Source of the DNA: Dryococelus australis
Taxonomy: Eukaryota; Arthropoda; Insecta; Phasmatodea; Phasmatidae
NCBI GenBank assembly: GCA_029891345.1
Contig: CM056994.1
Location: 57,071,251-57,135,250, forward strand
Direction: 5' to 3'
DNA length: 64,000 nt
Position 1 is the stretch's first letter. Each line of letters starts with the position of its first letter. Positions 47,101 through 57,349 of this stretch are shown here, piece by piece. The position numbers were made by a program, and so were the translations under genes. Under the pieces are notes generated by a model. That model had not been told where the DNA came from. It did no database searches and saw only the letters and a program-made list of their open reading frames with translations.

Positions 47101-47844
47101 CACTGAGAGAAAATCGAACAAAATATTTGTTTTTATAGGGCCAAGTATATATTTAGTTGCCCTGACAAAATATATTGTTGAGCAAACAGTTTAAAAAGCA
47201 ACAAAATACCTTTTGTTCGTCTAACAAAATATATGTTTAAATAAACAAAATCTGTGTGTTGGGGAAAAAAAATTACTGTCAACTAAATATTTTGTTGAAT
47301 CGCCTGTATATATTTGTTTGGCCACTCATTTGACTGCCTTTGTTCGAAAATACAGCTCGCAAGTTTGTTTGTATTTTTATGACAGTGAGGATAGTAGCCG
47401 TGGTTGTTAGTGCATATATTGATGGTTATTAATCATATAAACTCATTAATAAAACAATGCAGCAAGAAATTGACAACTAAAGCTGTACAACTCGAAATAT
47501 TTGTTTTCACATATTGCCCAATATTTCTAGTATATATATTTAAAAGCTTTCCTGCGTCATCAGTTGTCATATTAGCTGAGATTACTGAGGCGTAAACCTC
47601 GGACGCAGGTGATCTAGGTTCGAAATTCGGTTGAATTTTCAAATTTTTTTAATTTCAGCCCAAACTGTCTAATGTACGTGTAGCCAAACAAATATTTATT
47701 TTCACCAGCGAAATATGACATTTTGGGGCAGCCAAATGAGAATAACAAAATAATTTTTCAGCAAGAAAATATTTGGTCTCTATACAAACAATTTGGTTGC
47801 ACCAAACAAATCTTGTTTGATTCAACAAAACCTCTTTCTCAGTG
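47101..47844 (+). mobile_element. CT-1 CACT-ended transposon, copy 2
   Basis: 744 bp, the best-preserved copy: CACTGAGAGAAAATCGAACA at the left and AACAAAACCTCTTTCTCAGTG at the right. It is flanked by CA and TA (one mutation away from a 2-bp duplication). At least five AACAAAAT motifs lie in the first 160 bp and a matching set near the right end. The central tRNA-like module is intact. It aligns end to end with copy 1. Confidence 0.9.
47572..47631 (+). promoter_or_regulatory. tRNA-like module in CT-1 copy 2
   Basis: TTAGCTGAGATTACTGAGGC (A-box-like), GCGTAAACCTCGGACGC, and a near-consensus B-box TAGGTTCGAAAT (47615-47626). In copies 1 and 3 the last base of this box is the expected C. Confidence 0.6.
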
Positions 47845-49218
47845 TAAATGCTAGCTGGTAGCCAAACCAGTAGGAAAACCTTCGCAGCGGCCAGTCAGAT
47901 GCAAGACCAGTTTCCAGAACCTTGCGCAACCAATCAGAGAACGGATACGCACACGTCTCAAACCACCGCGTCATTTCGCTTCTGTGTACTTACAGTACCT
48001 ACTCTATGCTGCAAAGTTAAGTTGGGTACAAAAAAAAGGGGGGGGGGGGGGCTAAGTGCCATGACCACCCCTTCCATCCCGAAAACCTCAACCCTCACCT
48101 TGACATAAAACTGCCCTGTGATTGTTTTAGAATTTATACTGAAATGTCAGAATTATTTTTAATACAGATTTAAAAAAAAAAAAAATTATATAGTTTCCCA
48201 AAATTATAATAATAAAGCGCTCCCCTCAAAAACTACGACTCGGACATCTAGAACTGCACCTTCACAATGGTGTAGTGACCCCCCCCCCTTTTTTTTCCAT
48301 CCCAGGCGAAAACCTATGTCTAGATCTGCCCCTGCACTTAATGGTGGTTTGGAACTGCGCGTCCCAGGTCAAGAAGCGAGGGAGCGACACGGGTGACAAT
48401 CACACGCACGCCTAGCGCCTCATCGCTCCAACGCACAAGTGTTTCCGTCGTGGCGCTGTATTGTGCAAATTAGATCTGTAACACTGGGACTTTATTACAC
48501 GTGATGAAAGACCACAGATTAAACTACGCCCGTATTTTTGCATTTGTCTCTTGCCGCTTAAGGCAACTGCATATGCAAGCTTAAAAAAGATGCTATATTT
48601 GACCATTTTCACGAAAGTAAAAAAAAAAGGGGCATAGAGTAATGTTTTTTTTATCTTTTCTGACAAAACGTCGTATTTGCAGAATATTTACCGAGATACG
48701 CGTATTCGCTTAAACAACTATTTCACAGAAAACGTTTCAGTAACATGAAATTTAAAAATTATTAGATATAGCTCATCAACTAAACACTGACAGTTGTACG
48801 CAACGTTAAAACATAACGCGTACTTGTAAACGTGTTATTTGAGCATAATTCACATTTCCCCCACCTCAAGTGGCTCCCTCCATAACGGGTTTCTGGATCC
48901 GCCAATGTTGTGCTGTGACCAGCGCATTCCCTCGATGCACGGGCTCATCGTCTTGACTCGAACTCGCTACGGGTTGGCAGGATCAATGGGCAATTTCATC
49001 AACCAGGGACAGCCAATCAGGCACGCGCTTGTCTCGGGCAGTACTGCGATCGAGCACGCTCACGCCGCGCAGTTTCGCTCCTACCTGCTGGTCCATTCTG
49101 CGTCGACGTACTTGAGAATCTACCGGACAATTCAACCCGCTCGGTCTCCCGAGTCCGCGATGGATGAGATGCTGCGTGTGAAGGATACTTACGAACGGTA
49201 CTGTGCACTACGAGTAAA
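47845..49218. other. No gene recognised; low-complexity tracts
   Basis: 47880-47990 (AACCAATCAG, TTTCGCTTCTGTGT) looks like a minus-strand fragment of RP-1. G and C homopolymer tracts lie at 48039-48051 and 48280-48295. An A run lies at 48171-48185. The segment 48870-49215 is GC-richer and of unknown origin. Confidence 0.4.
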
Positions 49219-49632
49219 GGCTGTTCACGATAAAGTGAGCAGTTTTGAAATCAACCTTCGGAAAAAGTCACTGCCCCTACCTGCATATATTTTAACGAGC
49301 GCACTGAGTTGCATACGCCCAGTAAAGTTGGTAGCGATGGATGGGAAGTAGTTCCGTATTTTAACGTCGAATAAAAAGTGTTAGGTAACTATTTGTGATA
49401 ACTTGAATTGTTTCCCTCGCTTTGTTTTTTTTTAAGCATTGAAGTGTAAAATTTAACAGATTTGTAAAATATTTAGTTTTAAAATTTCACAGTTTCATTT
49501 GACCGATGCATGAGTAAAGGGACGAGGCCTATGGCAATGTCAATCCTACATAAAGGTGGAAGAATGCACAACGTGCATACAAGTAGGTCTTAAGGAGGGC
49601 TTTCAAAAGTGCTCATTTTACCGTGAATAGCT
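49219..49632 (-). mobile_element. TA-1 MITE, copy 19
   Basis: Complete, reverse orientation, running from GGCTGTTCACGATAAAGTGA to CTCATTTTACCGTGAATAGCT. Its first 130 bp happen to extend an open frame that begins upstream; that frame is not a gene. Confidence 0.88.
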
Positions 49633-49689
49633 TATATTAGTTCCCCGGTGTCTCTGCAGCTCTCTTTTACAAACGGCGAGTGCTGATAT

Positions 49690-50110
49690 AGTCTATTCGA
49701 GGTTTCTTCACTCTTTTTGAATCACCTTTTCAAAATCACCCTATGTATGACGTATTTAGTTATTTCCTAAATATGCCATGTATCACAAGCGTTTAATACC
49801 TTTGGTAACATAGAAGTATCTTATTTGTCGTTAAATTGAAGTTTTACCTATATTTTATTTGTAAATTATATTTCATTTATAATAAATATCAGTAGAAACG
49901 GTGAGAACAAATCGATATTAGTAGCGCCTAATAAAAAATAGTTCCCATTCAAAATATTATTACGACTGAGTGCGTACGAATTCGGTGCGTTTTCCTCTTA
50001 GCGTAATTTTCTAGACTTGGTAAAAGTTAACTTGCACGAGGCGGAAGGATATCCTGAAAGTAGGACTTTAGCAGGGCTACAGAAAAGTGTGAAGTAACCA
50101 CGAGTGCTGA
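49690..50110 (+). mobile_element. TA-2 MITE, copy 4
   Basis: Complete, running from AGTCTATTCGAGGTTTCTTC to GTGTGAAGTAACCACGAGTG. It starts 58 bp after a TA-1 copy. It contains AATCACCCTATGTATGACGT, TTAGTTATTTCCTAAATATG, GCACGAGGCGGAAGGATATC and TTTAGCAGGGCTACAGAAAA. It is used as the uninterrupted reference for copy 5. Confidence 0.87.
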
Positions 50111-51503
50111 TAATGCCGAACCTAAAGCACTTTGTTCCTTTGTTGCGAGAATCACGATCGACACGAGTACAGAGCTCACTAAAACAACTGAGCTCGTAAA
50201 TGAATTCGGGATCGAACGGATAAGAATTGTAAGCATTACAGGACTTTATTTAATTTTTGGCCCTTTGCGCTTTGGTACTGTAGATATCGGGTCACAGTTT
50301 CGCCATCTTTGTGATGTACTTTTTTTTAAAAAAAAAAAAGGGAAATTCCTTACGGATACAAAGCAACGAAAGCAGGAAATTTTCTAAATCAGTCTTGATA
50401 TACATCAGTATAATTAATTCACAGAACTGAATCGCATGAATACAAGATTGGTTTTCACTGTAGGTACATAATATGTTTTAGAAATAAAATTGACAGTTTT
50501 CAAGCTTGTTCGCAAACACAAGAACTTCGAAACTTCCAACATTTTCTCCTTGAGTAAGACTTCACTCGTAATTATAGAAAGGGAAAACGGGCGATTGGAG
50601 TGTTCTAATCTTGCGTGTGTCGGCGCCGCTGCTGTTTAACTGTCCAATCGCCGCCGCTGCAGTGTAAAGCCAGTAATAATCTCGACGTGATCGCGCGTGA
50701 CTCGGCCCGTCTTTTGTTGTGGGTTTGTTATTGGTCCAGAGTCCTCCAGGGCAGCTCAGATAAACTGTGGCCCGATTGTGCGCGTGACGCAGTCGTACAT
50801 GCAATAGTCTGAATTGCCAAGATATGTGAAGCAGCGAGGCTTCATCTCTTTTCCACTTTTAATACCTGCGACTTGAATGATCAGTATTTGAAACATATAT
50901 ATTATAGACAGGGACGTGGGAATACCGCGTTATTTTGTGGCTGCAGATGAAGCTCCATGATTATGAACACATACTCGTTTGACTTTTGTCATTCCCCAAC
51001 AACTTCTGGGGTTAACACTTGTAAAGACTCAACAGTTCGACAACCTATCTCTAGATACCTATCAAATTCGCGTTATTATTTGACAGACTGAACTCCAAGT
51101 TACTGTGTATTTCACCTACTGGAAATACGTCTGGCATGCCTCGGAGAACTCTTGAGCCAATAATATAAGCTCAGCAGTAGTGGCCAATGAAACCACTCTT
51201 CGGATAACTTCGTATGATGAGCCCACGAATTTGCAATTAATACGATCACAGAAGTAAAACGTAAAACCTGCACATCCTTTTTACTTTGTCCGTAGAATTG
51301 TTCGTATCTGAAAACCCACTTCGACATGGCTTATTACACCTTACACCCATACTAGTGTACATGGAGCTGAATGAGTAAAAACCAGAGGAAATACCTTAAC
51401 TTGTAATTAGTACCGGAAAATTGATAACCATGACGGATGCAATTCTCTGATTTGGTACTGATTAACGTTGAATGTTGTAATTACATATAATTTTTGTACG
51501 ATT
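50111..51503. other. No gene recognised
   Basis: The phrase CTCCAGGGCAGCTCAGATAA (50745-50764) followed by CTGTGGCCCGATTG matches the SN-2 interior, so an SN-2 fragment of uncertain limits is likely at about 50735-50830. The rest is unrecognised. Confidence 0.4.
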
Positions 51504-51764
51504 GGCGGTGAGTGAGTGAAGAGAGATCGGCACTCTTAAGATATAGGTCTTGAGAGCCGATGAGGGTGACGCGAGGTGAGCGTGGAGTATCGCCGGAATG
51601 GAATGGGCGGGGGGAAACGGGAGACCCCAGAGAATGTACGTCGACCAGTGGCATCGTCCGGCACGATTCCCGCGTGCGAAAATCCGGGAGAAACCCCGCC
51701 GGGAATCGAACCCGGTTCACGTGGGTGGGAGAGGCAACCTACTGCTGCACCAACGCCGGTCCCA
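51504..51764 (-). mobile_element. SN-1 tRNA-derived SINE, copy 4
   Basis: Minus strand: GGGACCGGCGTTGGTGCAGC head, B-box GGTTCGATTCCC, GGGAATCGTGCCGGACGATG body, GGGGTCTCCCGT, CCGGCGATACTCC, CATCGGCTCTCAAGACCTAT and a terminal CACTCACTCACC. The head appears to be a different tRNA-like variant (GCAGCAGTAGG) from copies 2 and 3. Confidence 0.85.
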
Positions 51765-52474
51765 TGTGAATGGGCGTCACACTGAAGCAGGGAACACCAG
51801 AACGAGTGGACGTCCAGAAGCACGAGTGGCGTCAGCATACACTTTATTACAGATATTGCATGCCACAGGAAAATAACGGCAAAAGAGGGGGTCCCTATGT
51901 AAGGAATAACTGCCGGAGGTTTTTCCAAATGTTCATCTTAAAAGTACTCGGCCACGAATCAGCTGCTTCTGCGAAGACTCGTGCAGTAGCGACACCGCAC
52001 AGCAGAACAAATTAAAATGTCCGCAGTCCCCGGCTGGAGGCCATTATTAGTAGCACGTATGAGAATTAAAACAGTCTAAGCTATTTGTAGAAAAAAAATT
52101 TGCCCGTAAGTTTAAAATTTATGGTTATGTAATTTAAAATTACAGAAGACTAAAAAAATTACTTTTTTTATATATATATCCTAAAAGTAAAAGGTACGTT
52201 GATTTTATAAAATCGGTCAAAAAATAAAATCGGTGCCTTTGTCTCCCCTTGGACACCTCACCCTTCACACTGTGTTCCCTAGTAGATACAAAGCTGATGT
52301 CAGTTTGAGGTGTCTGTTTTTGATATGTTGATGTCTGTGTGTGTGTTGTATTGGTGTTTTTATATTTTGTCATTTTTTAAAGTGCTATTGATATGCTGTG
52401 TATAATCATTTGGATATTGATGTCTTGGTATTTTTCGTTCTACATCAATACCAATAATCAAATTTTTATCCGCG
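51765..52474. other. No recognisable feature
   Basis: Mixed to AT-rich. An ACACACACACAG tract lies around 52335 on the minus strand. Confidence 0.4.
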
Positions 52475-52690
52475 CCGCAGAGTGCATACGAATACAGAAG
52501 CGAAACTGCAGCTTAAACAGCAAATTCCAGTCCTACACGCCGTTCGCCAATCAACGCCTGGCAATCTACTCGCCAGCCGATATGGGGCCCAACTTTCGCA
52601 GTATGCAACATCCAATCAGACGAGGTCCTTTTTCCCAGAGCATTGCGCGGTCTATCAGTTTACACGACAGGAACTGAAACGTCCCTGTGT
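52475..52690 (-). repeat. RP-1 repeat, copy 3
   Basis: Minus strand: GGACCTCGTCTGATTGGATG, GGCTGGCGAGTAGATTGCCA, GGCGTTGATTGGCGAACGG and GTTTCGCTTCTGTATTCGTA match 61060-61240. As in copy 1, a TA-1 element begins within a few bases of one edge. Confidence 0.6.
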
Positions 52691-52697
52691 GCGTATA

Positions 52698-53111
52698 GGC
52701 TGTTCACGGCGAAATGAGGACTTTTGAAAACCCTGCTTAACATCTACTTGTATGCACGTTATGTATTCTTCTACCTGATGTAAAATTAACATTACCATGA
52801 GCCTCATCACTATTCATGCTTGGGTCAAGTAAAACTGTGAAATCTTTAGGAAAGAAAATAATATACAAATCTGCTCATTTTCACACATCCGTGCATTAAA
52901 AAAATTAGAAATAGATTATTTAAAGTTATCACAAATTATTACCCAACAAGTTTTTTTTTCCGGCTTTAAGATATGGAACTCTCTTCCCTCCATCGTTACC
53001 GACTTTACTGGGCAAATGTAACTCAGTGCGCCCATTAAAATATATGCGTTCAGGAAGAGTGACATTTTCCTAAGGTTCATTTCGAAAGTGCTCGCTTTAT
53101 CGTGAACAGCC
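52698..53111 (+). mobile_element. TA-1 MITE, copy 20
   Basis: Complete, running from GGCTGTTCACGGCGAAATGA to CTCGCTTTATCGTGAACAGCC, all landmarks present. Confidence 0.88.
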
Positions 53112-53389
53112 TTGAGCCATCCCGTGTTGACGCGAGGTGCCCCTCGCTCAACAGTTCTCGCGCCGCCACTGAGTCAAGATTGCCGGCCGCAGGGGCGAGG
53201 TTATGCACGTGTGGCCGACCACTCGGGTCGCAGCCCGCGGGAGCAATCACGAGTTCCACTACGGCCTTGCGGCGAGACGACCTAGTGCGCCTTGTGCAAC
53301 AGGTTTCCGCCGACTACCGCCTGCTGTGATCCATCCATCATCCGCTCCAGTTACAGTCACGCTACGCTAACGGGGACATAGTCTATTAG
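53112..53389. other. GC-rich spacer
   Basis: A GC-rich stretch (GCCGGCCGCAGGGGCGAGGT) between a TA-1 and a TA-2 element. No gene recognised. Confidence 0.35.
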
Positions 53390-53698
53390 CGGGTTCTTCA
53401 CGCTTTTCGAATCAAACCTTTGAAAAAATCACCCTGGTGTGGCGTGTTTCGCTGTTTACTAAAGATGCCGTGTAGCACATGCCTGTGTTAACATAAGTGC
53501 CTTAATTTGGCTAGTTCCTATTTTTTTATATTTTATCTATAAATAATTATACTTAATTTATAATAACTATGAATAAAACAGTGAGAATGTAGATGTGTTG
53601 GTAATACCCAGTAAGAAATAGTTCTTACGCGAAATATTATTATACTGAGTGCGCACGAATACGGTACGTTTTTCCTTTGGTGTGATTTTCTACACTCG

Positions 53699-54981
53699 CA
53701 CTGAGAGAAAATCGAACAAAATATTTGTTTGCATAGGGCCAAAGTTGCCCTAACAAAATACTGTTGAAAACAAAATTTGAAAAGTAACAAAATTACTTTG
53801 GTAGTCTAACAAAATAAATGCTAGAATAAACAAAATCTCTGTTGGGCCACAAACAATTAGTCGACTAAATATTTGGTTGTATTAACTGTACATACTTGTT
53901 TGGCCGCTCACTTAACTGACTTTGTTCTAAAATACAGCTCGAGAGTTTGGTTGTATTTTTTTTGTGATAATTAGGATAGTAACCATGTTTGTTAGTGAAT
54001 CTATTGATACTTAACAATCGTATAATAAGTAAAGCTGTAAAACTTGGAATATTTGTTTGCATACGTTGCCCAGTATTTGTAGTATATCTATTTAAAAGCT
54101 TTTCAGTGTCATTAGTTGACACAGTAGCTGACTCTGACGAATATCTGCGGCCTGATATATACTTCATGCGATCGGTTTTTTGGTGGACCATTCGAAACCG
54201 GTGACAGTTCAAGACTTTGTCCAGCTTCTTCGTCAAGATAGGTGGAACATGGCGCGGCGTGGCACATTGCGTCAGTGGTACGGCAATTTTTTATTTTCAT
54301 CCTGACGTTCACGCCTACAGGAAGTGCGTGTATATTACCGAGGTTGGGTGTACGCCGTGCGCTGCCCTCCCTTGATCTTACAAGTGTACAATTTAATGTT
54401 CCAGTAGTAATCGTCGATAGGTGGTAGTGTTATGTCAGTGTCACGTGTCGGGGTGTACGTCGTGCGCTGCCCGTCACGGTAAATAATTTTTTATGTGTTC
54501 ATCGGCTTTCAGTAAATCCAGTTCACCAAATGTTAATATCGTTTTGTGCCCTATGTAAGAATTGTGTAGATATTTTGAGTATTTTGTTATTGTTTATATT
54601 GTGGGTTTAATGTGTACTGTATATAATAGGTTAAGGGTAAACGCCTCTGTATATCGTGTGTGATAATAAGTATATACATAAATATATAAATAAATAATGT
54701 ATATATATAACTAAGGCGTAGTGCTCGGATGCAGATGATGTAAGTTCGAAACTCGGTCGAACTTGTAAATTTTTTTTTATATCGGTCGAAACTGTTTAGT
54801 GTACGTGTAGCCAAACAAATCTTTAGTTGGACCAACCAAGTCTTACAGTTTGGGGCAATCATTTGAGAACAGAATAGTTTGGTTTCAGCAACAAAATATT
54901 TCATTGCCCCTATACAAACAAATAATTTGGTTGAATCAAACAAATTTTGTTTGATTCAACAAAACCTTTTTCTCATCAGTG
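53699..54981 (+). mobile_element. CT-1 CACT-ended transposon, copy 3, inserted in TA-2 and itself interrupted
   Basis: Tips CACTGAGAGAAAATCGAACA and CTTTTTCTCATCAGTG, with CG on both sides (53697-53698 and 54982-54983), a 2-bp target duplication confirmed against the empty site in TA-2 copy 4. The AACAAAAT motif array is present in both halves. An unrelated insert of about 0.58 kb (54132-54709) splits the tRNA-like module between its A-box side (to 54131) and its B-box AAGTTCGAAAC (about 54743-54752). Confidence 0.88.
54132..54709. mobile_element. Unclassified insert inside CT-1 copy 3
   Basis: Sequence absent from CT-1 copies 1 and 2. It contains two 22-bp direct repeats, GGTGTACGCCGTGCGCTGCC at 54346-54367 and its near copy at 54451-54472, 105 bp apart. 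It ends in an AT-rich tract built from TATATA/AAATAAAT (54665-54709), which resembles the 3' tail of a retroposon. No inverted ends or coding frame were recognised. The superfamily is unknown. Confidence 0.55.
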
Positions 54982-55165
54982 CGGTTAAGTTTTGTTTGCA
55001 CGAGGCGGAGGATTATCCTGGAAGTAGAACCATAAGTAAGGTTTTAGAAAAGTAGGAAGTAGCCGTGAATGGCTTATACATGCCGTTGCAAACTCGGTTT
55101 TACACTGATTTCAACTTGAGTAACACTTAACTACCACAACACAGTGCTAAGAGAACTACACAGCA

Positions 55166-55785
55166 GTAGGTGGCCACTTCGGTGTAAATAAGATACTTGA
55201 TAGTCCGAATGAGATTCTATTGGCTGCATTGTCGGCAGGATGTTAAGTGGTGCCGCCTGTGTGATGCATGTACTGTAAGGAAGGGTCTGAGGGTTAAGGG
55301 ACGTGGTCCCCTCCAGAAGTACAATGTTGGGGCCCCATTCGAGAGGATGGCAGTTGACATTCTTGGACCCCTACCAATCACTGAGAGGGGAAATAGATAC
55401 CTTCTGGTAGCACAAGACTATTTCATAAAGTGCCCAGAGGTCATACCAGTGCCAAACCAAGAGGCAAGCACAGTAGCTGATGCTCTTTTTCTCCAGGTTC
55501 GGCGTGCCACTGGAGCTTCACTCGGACCAAGGACGAAATTTTGAAGCAACCCTTTTCCAAGAAGTAACGAGGATTTTAGGAATGAAGAAAACCCGAACCA
55601 TAGCATTACAATCTCAGTCGGATGAAATGCCTGAGAGCCAGATACTTTCCAGGGTACGATTTAGCCTATCTTCGTAGAATACAGTGTGATTGGGACTCTA
55701 AGGTACCCTTATTTCTCCTCGCATATCGCTCGGGCTTGTGTAGTACCTTACTGAAGTATTCCAATGGCCGCTCTTGATGTGGGTG
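55166..55785 (+). pseudogene. Ty3/gypsy integrase fragment
   Basis: A relic of a retrotransposon pol gene. It shows GGHFGVNK (start of the H2C2 zinc region), then after a frameshift RMRFYWLHC, CRLCDACTVRKG (the two zinc cysteines), the integrase core FERMAVDILGPLP with the first catalytic Asp, and RYLLVAQDYFIKCPEV. Another frameshift precedes RFGVPLELHSDQGRNFEA with the second Asp. Next are LGMKKTRTIALQSQSDEMPE, where the third acidic residue should follow, and LRRIQCDWDSKVPLFLLAYR. At least two frameshifts make it dead. Similarity fades after about 55770. No protease, RT or own LTRs are in the window, so it is an isolated fragment. The motif set is that of gypsy-type integrases. Confidence 0.85.
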
Positions 55786-55876
55786 TAATCATTATCTGAT
55801 AGGCCGCGCTAAGCTCTAAGAGCGGACCTTGTCTGACTGGTTAGTGCATGCTGCGAAAGTTTCCCTGTTGGCTATA

Positions 55877-56698
55877 AGCCTTTCACGGTAAAGTGAGCAC
55901 TTTTGAAAGCCCACATGTTTGGCATAATAGTCAGTAAATATTGTTACGTGCAGCAGCTGGCGCCGACTCAGCTGCCTCGCACCGTAATAGGAGACCCACC
56001 TCGCCCTCCCCTCTTGCTGGAACGATGCGCTCGCGGCTTCTGACTCCCCCTTATGGGAATCCCGTGAATGCCCCCATCGGTGAGACTTGCTGGCGTCACA
56101 GACCTCCTCCTCGCCTGCTAGAGTTTCCGGTAAGAGATTGTGGGACGACGGCGAGTGAGGTGTTTGTGGCTTTAAGGGACGAGAGGGTGTGAAACCGTCG
56201 ATTGAAGCCTACTGTGCGTGAGGGCGCTTGGAGGACTCTAGAACATTGCGACTGGCGGGACATGGACTGAACTGAGGTGGTACTGAATTGAAGTGTAATA
56301 CGGATTTTAGTGTAAATATTCGAACTGTTAATTTGGACACATATTTTATATAATATTTGAATAGGTTGATACACTGCCTATTTGGACTGATCTTTAATAG
56401 TGTAATTTAATTGATTTCTTTATCGTAATTATAAATTTTATTAATTGGTGTCAATTGTGAATAATAAGTGATTTCAATTCATCGTGAAAAATGAGTTCAG
56501 AGAATTTTGCTGTAGTTATTGTAAATGAAATATGGAAATTATAATTATTTTATTTGATTAAAACCTCACACTTAACGAACTTCTGTGTTTATTACATGCA
56601 TAACAATATTTATTTTAAAAGGTGGCTACAGGATAAAAAATGCTTCAAAGGAGAAAGGAACCAGGGCCTTGAAAGTACTCATTTTACTGTGAACAGCC
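55877..56698. mobile_element. Short TA-1 derivative interrupted by a solo LTR
   Basis: Ends AGCCTTTCACGGTAAAGTGA and CTCATTTTACTGTGAACAGCC. The interior is split by a 664-bp LTR with a 4-bp duplication; without it the MITE is about 154 bp. Its interior (GGCATAATAG; CAAAGGAGAAAGGAACC) loosely resembles the short form at 31056. Confidence 0.75.
55942..56605. mobile_element. Solo LTR of a retrotransposon
   Basis: 664 bp bounded by TGTTACGTGC and GCATAACA (TG...CA with a TGTTA/TAACA inverted tip). ATAT lies at both junctions (55938-55941 and 56606-56609), a 4-bp target duplication. A GC-rich 5' third is followed by an AT-rich 3' part. No internal region is attached, so it arose by recombination between two LTRs. 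A 4-bp duplication fits Ty3/gypsy-type integration. Whether it belongs to the same family as the integrase relic upstream is unknown. Confidence 0.8.
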
Positions 56699-56702
56699 TG
56701 TA

Positions 56703-57082
56703 AAGCTGGACTCACAACCATCCGTCGTATGTCAGGCTGTCGCGTTATCCTCGACCAATCGCAGGGCAACTTTTTTTTTACTATCCATCAATCCGTCATA
56801 TATATCTCAAACTTTAGCTTTTGACGGACCGATGGATGGGCCGCCGCCTTTTGACGACATTTCGTAGACGTGAATACGCACTTTGAAATAAAACGTAAAC
56901 AATAATTCAGTATAAATTTTGATCACGTAAGAAATTTATTTCCCCAAAATGTTTCTCTCTTAAAAATGCATTTCCAACGAAAATATACCTTCTACGAAAG
57001 GAAGATCGCGATGTTCAGGTGTCACGCTGAAATTTTGCCGGACAGAAGGATCGAAGGACGACGGATTGTTGCGAGTCGCTTT
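56703..57082. mobile_element. HARB-M1: MITE with Harbinger-like ends
   Basis: The left end AAGCTGGACTCACAACCATC (continuing CGTCG) is matched at the right by the inverse of CGACGGATTGTTGCGAGTCG (continuing CTTT). The interior repeats CCGTC/GACGG motifs. It is about 380 bp and non-coding. The tip shares GCTGGAYTCACA with HARB-1, so it may be a deletion derivative of a related Harbinger transposon (inference). Confidence 0.65.
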
Positions 57083-57349
57083 CAACTGACGGATGACAAA
57101 ACAGACGGTTGACTGACTGACGGACGGGCGACTAATGGAAGTTTCTGGCTGGCAAGTAGGTTCAGCTGTGCCACTTGCGCTTTTTCAAAATTACATACAT
57201 ACAATATGACAGCGACATTAAAACCGGTTTTATGTGTGAATGTAGTCACTGAAACTTTCAGGTAATGACACAAATTTTTTTTTAGTTTTGCGCGTACTGT
57301 TTGTCATGTGCATTAACTCGTATGTCACCGTTATTGTTTAACTAGTGTA

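Larger units (their letters stand above)
53390..55076 (+). mobile_element. TA-2 MITE, copy 5, interrupted by CT-1
   Basis: The left part (AGTCTATTAGCGGGTTCTTC through TGGTGTGATTTTCTACACTCG) and the right part (GTTAAGTTTTGTTTGCACGA, GGCGGAGGATTATCCTGG, AGTAGCCGTGAATGGCTTAT) align with copy 4 at 49690 on either side of a CT-1 element. Without that insert the MITE is about 400 bp. Confidence 0.85.

Noticed and set aside
48839..49351. Longest open frame in the window (170 codons, +)
   Set aside because: Its last third is translated from a TA-1 MITE (from 49219), and the rest has no recognisable motif. The frame is a chance extension into a repeat.
55166..56605. Integrase relic and LTR as one retrotransposon
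   Set aside because: The LTR has its own 4-bp duplication inside a MITE, so it is a separate solo insertion.
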